A stretch of 64,000 bases of DNA from the NCBI RefSeq assembly GCF_032714475.1, contig NZ_JAWDKD010000026.1:1-64000 (forward strand), given 5' to 3'. Shown in pieces: positions 1 through 7,332 of this stretch (the first letter of the stretch is position 1; each line of letters opens with the position of its first letter). The notes below the pieces were generated by a model that saw nothing but the letters and a program-made list of their open reading frames with translations, did no database searches and was not told the DNA's origin. This DNA comes from Methanolapillus africanus. Its GTDB lineage: Archaea > Halobacteriota > Methanosarcinia > Methanosarcinales > Methanosarcinaceae. Made by a program: the position numbers and the translations under genes.

Positions 1-467
1 CAGGAGCAACAGAGTCGTACCAATGGTACAATGAAACAGGAGCTATTGACGATGCAACGGAAGAAACATACACACCGGACACATCCGCAATCGGAACAGA
101 AACTTACTATGTCATCATGACTGTGACGTTGGACGGAACCATAGGAACGGCAACATCTGACCCGGCAACAGTGATTGTGAAGGACAACACCGAGCCGATC
201 GATGAGCCGGACGACAACACAGGAGGCGGCAGCCCAAGCAACGGAACCGGCCAAGCGAAAGTGATTGACAATTTCGGAAGCGTCGAAACCGGTGGATTTA
301 CCGTTGAAAACAAAATCGTGCTGCTGGACGATTCCGGAGAAGGATTCGAACTCGAAAGCAATATGGAAAAGGAAAAGACAACGTTTCCGTGGCTTTTGCT
401 TTTGATCCTCTTGCTGCTGGTTGTCGTGGCAGTGGCCGGATACGCCGTTTGGAAAAAAAATCAATAA
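1..467 (+). CDS. C-terminal end of an Ig-repeat surface protein (partial)
   Basis: The gene enters from the left edge; the first complete codon in frame is at base 3. About one Ig-like repeat is visible, with the YQWYNETG signature that also marks the repeats of the next two genes. It is followed by an acidic, Gly/Asn/Ser-rich spacer, a stretch around AKVIDNFG resembling the pre-anchor part of the paralogues, and a hydrophobic helix of about 20 residues ending in a short basic tail (KKNQ). This is a type I membrane topology with the Ig repeats outside. Stop is TAA. It is the first of three tandem paralogues. Ligand and role are not visible; a cell-surface or adhesin role is inferred from architecture only. 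Confidence 0.75.
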   Translation, partial: GATESYQWYNETGAIDDATEETYTPDTSAIGTETYYVIMTVTLDGTIGTATSDPATVIVKDNTEPIDEPDDNTGGGSPSNGTGQAKVIDNFGSVETGGFTVENKIVLLDDSGEGFELESNMEKEKTTFPWLLLLILLLLVVVAVAGYAVWKKNQ

Positions 468-529
468 AAAGATGAAAAACAATAACGAAAACGATGAATC
501 AAAACGAAAGAAGTGAATGAAATGATTTG

Positions 530-562
530 CCGGTGACAGTATTTTTCACCGGTTTTTTATTT
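530..562 (+). terminator. hairpin plus T-run terminator
   Basis: CCGGTGA and TTCACCGG form a stem of 7-8 bp around a short loop and are followed by a run of T. It lies about 60 bp after the stop codon of the first Ig protein. Confidence 0.55.
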
Positions 563-806
563 TTATTTCTATTTTTATTTGATCCGTCATTTGGCTTGCT
601 ATTTTTTCAAATTTCATTTTATAAAAACGTATATAAATAACATTTTTTAATTTTATACAAATAACCGCTCTCGTTTTTAAGGAATATATAGTATATATTT
701 AATATATATCAAGAAGGAATATAAATTCTGATTTTGTATTACGTTTTGGGTTTAGTTATTAATTGAAATTTATTCCTAAAACGGGGTCACCACATTTTCG
801 AATGAG
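563..806. other. AT-rich intergenic leader of the second Ig protein
   Basis: No coding potential is seen. The stretch is very AT-rich, with several TATA-like strings around 625-720, and includes the 15-base motif at 698-712 that recurs upstream of the next paralogue. Confidence 0.5.
698..712 (+). promoter_or_regulatory. shared upstream motif TTTAATATATATCAA (copy 1)
   Basis: The 15-base string TTTAATATATATCAA is identical at 2971-2985, upstream of the neighbouring paralogous gene, although most of the surrounding intergenic sequence has diverged. It contains a TATA-like core, so it may be the promoter or a regulator site common to both surface-protein genes. Confidence 0.45.
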
Positions 807-2786
807 GTGAGCATTATTAAATTAAAAACGATTCAAAAACAAAAAACAGTATTTCAAAAGACAGACAAACGACAAAAAACGGCATTATGGAGTAAACAAC
901 AAAAACCAATAAACTTACAGCGAACGATTTTAGTTTTATTTTCCGTATTACTTTTTATTCTGACAGCCGTACCGGCTCATGCCGCCGCGTCATCCATTCA
1001 GCAAGATTTGAAAGACAGTTACCACACCAAGGCCGGCGAAAAAACAGCGCTCATTTTTCAGGGACGGCCGGACGGCGCGTGGGGTCCGAGAACCGGTTAT
1101 TTGTGGGAATATAAATTGCCGGGAACAGATGAGTGGATTCCGTTATCTCAAGAACGGTTGGAAGTTTTACACCCGTCAACGAACGTTCAAATTGACGGCA
1201 CGGACGCAAGAATTGACATTGATAATCCGTGGTATGACGACCAGCGCGTCACGACGCTGGTCATTGAAAAGACGCCGGCCGAGCTGGACGGAACTCAATT
1301 CAGAGTCACTATCGGCAGATATGACCAAAAACAATCGGTTGTTGCCACCCTTAATGTGGGCGGCGGCATCAAGATCGACGCCAAAGCCGTTGACGGCATG
1401 GCTTTTGAAGGACAAAAAGCCGAATTGTCGGTTGACACAAAGGCGCCCAGCGTCACATACCAATGGTTCAAAGGGGAGCCGGCAGCGGAAAATAAAATTG
1501 AGGGCGCCGCCGGAAAAATCCTGACGTTTGAAAACGCTGCGCAAGACGACGCCGGAACATACGCCGTTGTCGTCTCCGGCGGCGGTAAAACTGAAACCGT
1601 CACCGCCAACCTGACCGTTTTTGAACAGCCGTCCGTTTCCCCAAAAAACGCAGCTGTCGGATCTGAGATCAAATTCAGCGTCAACGCAAGCAGCGACTAT
1701 ACCTGCCAATGGTACAAAGGAAAACCGGGTGTCGGAACGCCTGTCGGTGAAGGGGGGAATATTTTCACCATCGACAGCGCCGACGCCGGTTCGGACGGAG
1801 AATATTATGTGAGCGTCACGAAGACCGGCGACGCCGACAACCCCGTCATCACGTCAAACGCTATCGAATTAAACATCGCCTCATTGACCGCGCAGCCGAA
1901 AGACACATACGCTTTTGCCGGTCAGGCCGCTTCATTTGACGTGACGGCGCCGGATGGTGCGGATTTGACGGAATACCAATGGTATAAAGGAACGCCGGAA
2001 TCCAAAACGGTCATTGAAAACGCCGTTTCCGCCAAGCTTCTTTTTGATTCGGAATCCAATCCGGTCGAAAAAAGTGATGAGGGAACGTACTTTGTGACCG
2101 TTTCCCAAACCTTCGGAACGGGAGAAAACGCTGAAACCGTCGTCATGACATCCAAACTGGCGAAGTTGATCGTTTTTGAATTGACATGTTCCAATAACAC
2201 CATTTCCGCCGGAGAAGATGTGACATTGACCGTCACCGGCGGCGAACAGCAGACCGAACGAACCCTCTTTCGAGCATACGCGTGGTATAAAAACGATGGC
2301 AACGGCTGGGAACAAATCGACGGCGCTTCAAAGCGGACCTACGAAAGACACGGCGTTTCCGGTGCTGAAAACGGCACGCAGTTTTTTGTCCGAATGATGG
2401 TGGACGGCTTCATTTTGGACTCCGGTGTGCTGACGCTGACTGTTTATCCGGAAGAGGACGACAGCAGCACGGAGGACAACACGACAGAAAATAACAGTAC
2501 CGACAGCGACGGCAACAGTGGCGTCAACCGCGGCAGCAGCAGCGGTCACGGAGAAGTAAAAATCTTGCCGCAAAATCAAACCACCAACCCTGAACCAAAA
2601 ACCATTACCACAGATGCTGCCAACGAGACCGTCCCCGTAAAACAGTCAAATGTTGCCGGTCTTGAAACAACAACGCCGGAAAAAACATATCTTTGGGCCG
2701 GTGCCGCTGCGGCATTTGCGATTGTTTGTCTGTTCCTTTTGCTGGTATTCGGAAGAAAAAAGAGAAAAGAAGAGGATGAAAAATAA
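807..2786 (+). CDS. membrane-anchored Ig-repeat surface protein
   Basis: This 659-residue protein has a long basic N-terminus, then a signal-type hydrophobic segment (about residues 35-57, ending AVPAHA). A conserved domain starting near YHTKAGEKTALIF follows, then four Ig-like repeats, each with a Trp in a YQWYKG-type strand (near residues 216, 298, 390 and 492). A Ser/Thr/Asn/Asp-rich linker leads to a transmembrane helix (about 630-652) and a Lys/Arg-rich tail. The topology implies a surface protein anchored at its C-terminus. The start is uncertain: GTG at 807 overlaps the only Shine-Dalgarno-like string (GAGGTGA), so an ATT a few bases downstream is also possible. Paralogue of the genes on either side. 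Confidence 0.8.
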   Translation: MSIIKLKTIQKQKTVFQKTDKRQKTALWSKQQKPINLQRTILVLFSVLLFILTAVPAHAAASSIQQDLKDSYHTKAGEKTALIFQGRPDGAWGPRTGYLWEYKLPGTDEWIPLSQERLEVLHPSTNVQIDGTDARIDIDNPWYDDQRVTTLVIEKTPAELDGTQFRVTIGRYDQKQSVVATLNVGGGIKIDAKAVDGMAFEGQKAELSVDTKAPSVTYQWFKGEPAAENKIEGAAGKILTFENAAQDDAGTYAVVVSGGGKTETVTANLTVFEQPSVSPKNAAVGSEIKFSVNASSDYTCQWYKGKPGVGTPVGEGGNIFTIDSADAGSDGEYYVSVTKTGDADNPVITSNAIELNIASLTAQPKDTYAFAGQAASFDVTAPDGADLTEYQWYKGTPESKTVIENAVSAKLLFDSESNPVEKSDEGTYFVTVSQTFGTGENAETVVMTSKLAKLIVFELTCSNNTISAGEDVTLTVTGGEQQTERTLFRAYAWYKNDGNGWEQIDGASKRTYERHGVSGAENGTQFFVRMMVDGFILDSGVLTLTVYPEEDDSSTEDNTTENNSTDSDGNSGVNRGSSSGHGEVKILPQNQTTNPEPKTITTDAANETVPVKQSNVAGLETTTPEKTYLWAGAAAAFAIVCLFLLLVFGRKKRKEEDEK

Positions 2787-3103
2787 ATTTTATTTTTTTA
2801 TTTTATTCTTTTTTTCTTTTCATTTCTTTACGTTTTATTTTTCTAATTTCTTTTTTTATATTTTCTAATTTTTCATTTTTATCTTTAATTCTCCATAAAA
2901 TAATTATACAAATCATATTTTATTTAAATTATAATAAAAAAATAACAATTTATGAGATATATGTTTGTAGTTTAATATATATCAAAAAATTATAAATAGA
3001 ATTTTTCTTTATAAAAAATAAAAAAATTATATTACTAATACAATATTATAATAAAGTTAGACCGTTTCCTTGAACATGAAATTTTTATTCGAAAAAGAGG
3101 GGA
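2787..3103. other. AT-rich intergenic region with promoter of the third Ig gene
   Basis: A T-rich tract (2787-2870) follows the stop codon and may terminate the upstream transcript. The rest is nearly pure A/T with no ORF, apart from the shared motif at 2971-2985 and TATAAATA at about 2991. Confidence 0.45.
2971..2985 (+). promoter_or_regulatory. shared upstream motif TTTAATATATATCAA (copy 2)
   Basis: Identical to bases 698-712. It lies about 120 bp before the next start codon, against about 95 bp for copy 1, and is followed by TATAAATA. Confidence 0.45.
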
Positions 3104-5530
3104 TTGCTAACGATAAAAACAAAGGTGATTAAAATAAATAAAATCAAAATAGAAAATAAAACGACAAAAAGAAATTTTCAAAAAACATTTGTCATTTTGT
3201 TTTTAGCGTTACTTTTTTTACTGTCGGGAATTTCGACCGCCTCGGCTGCTTCTACCATCAAAATAGACTTGGAAGAGGAATATTATACCAAAGCCGGAGA
3301 AAAAACTGTATTTTTGTTTGAAGGAACATTGGAACAAGGAAAATCCTGGGGTCCTAATACCGCATATTTATGGGAATATAAATTACCCGAAGCCGACGAA
3401 TGGAACTGGCTGCCGACACCCAAACGACGACTGGAATCTCTCGTAAGAATCACAAGAGATATGAGCGGTACCCTGGTTCAAACTGAGATTTTCAGTACTG
3501 TCGGCAACGGCCGCGCTATAAACTTAACAATAAATAATACACCGGTCGAACTCAATGGAGCTCAATTCAGAGCGACGATCGGTTCGGATAACAAACAATC
3601 AAAAGTGGCAACCCTTTATGTTTATGAAGACGTCGAAATCAAAACGGTCCCATCCGACGTGATGATTTTTGAAGGCGAGGATGCTTCTTTTTCCGTGGAG
3701 CCGGTTTCAACAACATGCGTCACATATCAATGGTACAAGGGAACTGTAAGTGCCGGAAATATGATTGCCGGCGCCGATGAAAACACTCTGGTGCTTGACA
3801 ATCTCCAAACGGACGACGCCGGGACATACGTCGTTGTGGTGTCCGGCTACAAAAATGAAAGTTCTGAAACAGTGTCCGCCAATTTGACCGTTTTTGAGCA
3901 GCCGGTGGTTTCGCCGAAAAATGCTGCTATCGGTTCAGAGGCCGTTTTCTCGGTTGACGGCGGAGACGCCTATACTTATCAATGGCACAGGGGAACGCCG
4001 GGTTCAGGAACAGCCGTTGGCGACGGCACCCGTGTTTATACGATTGAAGAAACACAAACAGATTCCGCCGGAGAATATTATGTCACAATCACCGCCGGCA
4101 GCACAACAATTACATCTGATTCAGTGGAATTGAATGTGGTTTCTTTTTCGGCACAGCCGGAAGACGTCTTTTGTTTTGCCGGAAAAACCGCTTCTTTTGA
4201 AGTAACGGCACCGAGAGGTGCAACCCAAACCACATATCAATGGTTCAAAGGAACACCCGGCGCAGAAGCAACAATCATTGACGGCGCAACCGGCTCAAAA
4301 TTGGAATGGACGGATACAGAACCGGTTTCAAAAGACGATGAGGGAACGTATTTCACCGTGGTGACGCAAACATTCGGAACGGGAGACGACGCCGAGACTG
4401 TTATTTTGACCACTGAGCCGGCCCAACTCACTGTTTTTGAACAGCCGGCCGTTTCCCCGAAAAATGCGGCTGCCGGAACAGAGATCGTGTTTTCGGTCAG
4501 CGGCGGAGATGATTATGTTTACCAATGGTATAAAGGAACACCGGGATCGGGAACGCCGGTCGGCGACAGCGGACGCGTTTATACGATTGAAGAAGCTCAA
4601 ACCGAGTCCGCCGGAGACTATTATGTAACCGTCACAGATTCAAAAGACGCGACCATCACATCGGATTCGATGGATTTGAATATCGTGATCCTTTCGGCGC
4701 ATCCGGAAAACACGTACGCGTTTGCCGGAAAAACCGCCGGTTTTGAAGTAACGGCAAACGGCGCCGACGAAACAACAATCCAATGGTACAAAGGAACACC
4801 CGGCGCTGAAGCAACAATTATTGACGGCGCAACCGGCTCAAAACTGGAATGGACGGAAACAGAAACGGTTTCAAAAGACGACGAGGGAACGTATTTTGCC
4901 GTTGTGACGCAAACATTCGGAACGGGAGGCGACGCCGAAACAGTTGTTTTGACATCCGGGACGGCACAACTCACCGTTTTAGAATTGGTTTGCGCCGACA
5001 ACACCGTTGAAGACGGCGAAGATGTGATGTTCTCCGTCGTCGGAACGGACGGACAAACGCCGGAAGAAATCAAAACGGAGTGGACATATTCTTGGTATGA
5101 AAACGACGGAAACGGTTGGAACCTGATTGACGGCGCCGCGGGTACCGACTACAAAATTGAGGGAATTTCCACCGACAAAGACGGATTCGAATACACCGTC
5201 CGAATGGAAAACGGACAATTGAATTTGGAAGCCGGCGCCATTATGGTGACTGTGACACCAAAACCGAATGACAGCAGCAGCGGAAGCGGCGGTTACGGAG
5301 AAGCGACGGTGATTCCGGCCGAAATGAACATTCAACCAAATACGATTGCGTTCGAAGCCGTTGCCTTTACGGAAATAGAAAATGAGGTCGCTGTGATCGA
5401 AAATAAAATTGAGGAAATCAAACCGAAAATGAGTCCGACGCTTTGGATTGCCGCGGCGGGCGCGCTCTTATTGGTTTGCGCGTCGTTCCTGCTGATTTAC
5501 GCCGGAAAAAAGAAGAAAAGAGAGGAATAA
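3104..5530 (+). CDS. larger membrane-anchored Ig-repeat surface protein
   Basis: This 808-residue paralogue of the upstream gene has a signal segment (about 28-48, ending ISTASA), the same YYTKAGEKTVFLF domain, and six Ig-like repeats with Trp near residues 208, 292, 379, 474, 560 and 663. A short Ser/Gly linker precedes a transmembrane helix (about 782-802) and a KKKKREE tail. The extra length over its neighbour comes from an internal duplication: the repeat pairs around residues 265-450 and 450-630 are nearly identical, sharing IIDGATGSKLEW and VSKDDEGTYF. Start is a TTG one base after GAGGGG, which is too close for normal initiation, so the true start may be further in. Confidence 0.8.
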   Translation: MLTIKTKVIKINKIKIENKTTKRNFQKTFVILFLALLFLLSGISTASAASTIKIDLEEEYYTKAGEKTVFLFEGTLEQGKSWGPNTAYLWEYKLPEADEWNWLPTPKRRLESLVRITRDMSGTLVQTEIFSTVGNGRAINLTINNTPVELNGAQFRATIGSDNKQSKVATLYVYEDVEIKTVPSDVMIFEGEDASFSVEPVSTTCVTYQWYKGTVSAGNMIAGADENTLVLDNLQTDDAGTYVVVVSGYKNESSETVSANLTVFEQPVVSPKNAAIGSEAVFSVDGGDAYTYQWHRGTPGSGTAVGDGTRVYTIEETQTDSAGEYYVTITAGSTTITSDSVELNVVSFSAQPEDVFCFAGKTASFEVTAPRGATQTTYQWFKGTPGAEATIIDGATGSKLEWTDTEPVSKDDEGTYFTVVTQTFGTGDDAETVILTTEPAQLTVFEQPAVSPKNAAAGTEIVFSVSGGDDYVYQWYKGTPGSGTPVGDSGRVYTIEEAQTESAGDYYVTVTDSKDATITSDSMDLNIVILSAHPENTYAFAGKTAGFEVTANGADETTIQWYKGTPGAEATIIDGATGSKLEWTETETVSKDDEGTYFAVVTQTFGTGGDAETVVLTSGTAQLTVLELVCADNTVEDGEDVMFSVVGTDGQTPEEIKTEWTYSWYENDGNGWNLIDGAAGTDYKIEGISTDKDGFEYTVRMENGQLNLEAGAIMVTVTPKPNDSSSGSGGYGEATVIPAEMNIQPNTIAFEAVAFTEIENEVAVIENKIEEIKPKMSPTLWIAAAGALLLVCASFLLIYAGKKKKREE

Positions 5531-5605
5531 AAGAATTTTATTCTTTCTCTTTTTTTGTTTATTCGTTTTTAATTTTGTTTTGAGCTTTTTTTAATCGTTT
5601 TGCTT

Positions 5606-6598
5606 TTAATTTTCATCGTCTTCATCGCCCGACACGTGCGACGGCACAAGCGGCGGTTCGGTTTTGACAATTTCATGTTCCGGTTCAGGTTCAGCGTCCG
5701 TGGTCACGTCATCGTACGTATCTTCCGAAGCGTAATCGTAATCTTTCGGATCCGGCGGCCATGGCATTTGCGCGTTGGCGGACTCGGATGAAGAAGATTG
5801 CGGAGCCGTTAACGGAATGCCGGGAAGAACGTCCGCCGGCGTTTTATCCAAATCAGCCGCCGCTGTCTGAGACAATGAATTTTTATTTTTGGAGACGCCG
5901 GCGGTGAAAAATTTGTTCCGGGATTGTTCCAGCTCGTAAGTGGATTGCGTCCGCTTCTTGGAAATCGGGCCTTGAACTTTTTTCTTGGATTTGCCGGTGA
6001 GTTCCTTGATGTCTTCGATAAATTTGATTTTGCCGTATTGGACTTTTGTTTTGCCGTCTTCGTTCGTCAGATGAACGCGGGAGCTCAGGAAGAAATAAAT
6101 GATGCCGACCACCGGCGTCAAAATGGCGAAAATGGAAAAGACGATCGCGTAATAGGAAATCGAATATTTCCGGTAAGCTGACCGGGAGTTGATGATGATT
6201 TGAGCGGCCACGTCAAAATCCAAATTGCCGGGCGTCGCTTCCGAATCGAAATAGCGGCGGTTGACGGCGGTCAGGTAAGTTTCGACGTCGTATTTGGAAA
6301 TATGCTCGTAATAAATCAGGCTGTCCGTCTCTGCCGGCGTTTTTCCCTTGTACAAGAACTGAAGCTTGATGTTGGGCATGAACGAAGACAAGGAGACCGT
6401 AATCGCAAAAACGGCGAAAAGGATGAAATTCCAGAAATAAAAGGTGGCAATGTCCGGACGGTAAGGCGTTTCGTTGTAAATACGAAAACCGCCGATGACC
6501 AAAGCGCCGAGAAGCGTCACGATGATGGTGTTTTTGGCTTCAGCGTACTTTAAACGCTCCAAAACCATGTCGTACGTTTGATACAAGAAATCTCTCAA
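5606..6598 (-). CDS. membrane protein resembling Pycsar effectors (DUF5706/PycTM-like)
   Basis: About 330 residues. TTG at 6598 is chosen because GGAGGG lies 10 bases before it; the longer frame begins without a ribosome site. Two transmembrane helices are near the N-terminus (around AKNTIIVTLLGALVIGG and FYFWNFILFAVFAI). A cytosolic segment contains LIYYEHISKYDVETYL and QIIINSRSAYRKYSI, and a third helix (YAIVFSIFAILTPVVG) follows. The AEAK helix, the IYYEHI segment and the KYS-type helix resemble, from memory, the PycTM effector family that disrupts membranes on sensing cyclic nucleotides in Pycsar immunity. About 150 residues of charged, Pro-rich, probably disordered tail follow, which is not typical. 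No nucleotide cyclase gene is beside it, so function is open. Confidence 0.5.
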   Translation of the reverse strand: MRDFLYQTYDMVLERLKYAEAKNTIIVTLLGALVIGGFRIYNETPYRPDIATFYFWNFILFAVFAITVSLSSFMPNIKLQFLYKGKTPAETDSLIYYEHISKYDVETYLTAVNRRYFDSEATPGNLDFDVAAQIIINSRSAYRKYSISYYAIVFSIFAILTPVVGIIYFFLSSRVHLTNEDGKTKVQYGKIKFIEDIKELTGKSKKKVQGPISKKRTQSTYELEQSRNKFFTAGVSKNKNSLSQTAAADLDKTPADVLPGIPLTAPQSSSSESANAQMPWPPDPKDYDYASEDTYDDVTTDAEPEPEHEIVKTEPPLVPSHVSGDEDDEN

Positions 6599-7042
6599 GC
6601 GGCAATTTCCCTCCTTTTTTTGGATGAGCAAATTAAGCATTGTAAGAATATATAGGTTTTTATAAAATTTATTAATCAAATAATAATTTAATAAAATGTT
6701 GCCGAAGCGGTAAAACGGCGCAAGCTTTCGATTGCAGTGGAAACAGCCAAAATATATTTAATAGATAACAACATGTATGCAATTGTATACAATCGGATTC
6801 AACCCGAGTTTGAGATCCGGCGGATACGAAAATCAAATCCAAAGAAAACACGAATAAAACAGGAAACATAAAAACAGATGTTTGCGTTAAAAAAGCGAAA
6901 AATTCCAAAATAAAAAATCCCAATAAAAAATAAAAACAATCGAAACAAAAAATAAAAATTAAAAAAATAACAATAACAGAAAATAACAATAACAGAAAAA
7001 CAACAAAACCAAAACGGAAAAAAGATTATTTTTGAGCCGGCG
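6599..7042. other. intergenic region, A-rich
   Basis: No convincing gene. It carries the upstream region of the minus-strand membrane protein and a GC-poor, A-rich tract (6830-7020). GTATGCAATTGTATAC at 6775-6790 is a near-palindrome (one pair of mismatched positions) and could be an operator. Confidence 0.4.
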
Positions 7043-7288
7043 TCAATTCTTCTTCAAGTCTTTGACGCGCGGGATTAAAATCAAAAAGATAATCAAACTC
7101 GTGAAAAAAACGAAAAAAGCCCCACCAATCATATCAATGTCCACGTAAGACCCGGGAAAGAACTTGTTTTTGAGAAAAGCAGCGGCTAAAAAAAGAAATG
7201 CTGCCGCAACGGAAAGCAAAACGCTCTCGAACAAAGTTGTTTGCCGGGTCTTCTTTTTTTGGACCCCTTGTTCTTGATTTGAAGTCAT
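7043..7288 (-). CDS. small membrane protein of unknown function
   Basis: 81 residues with a charged N-terminus, a first hydrophobic helix (around FESVLLSVAAAFLFLAAAFL) and a second (around IGGAFFVFFTSLIIFLIL), ending in a basic tail (RVKDLKKN). It starts 45 bp after the end of copA on the same strand and may be the last gene of the copper operon. No family was recognised. Confidence 0.6.
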   Translation of the reverse strand: MTSNQEQGVQKKKTRQTTLFESVLLSVAAAFLFLAAAFLKNKFFPGSYVDIDMIGGAFFVFFTSLIIFLILIPRVKDLKKN

Positions 7289-7332
7289 ATTCTCTTCTCT
7301 CTCTTCTCTCTTTTTCCTGCTATTTTGATCAA

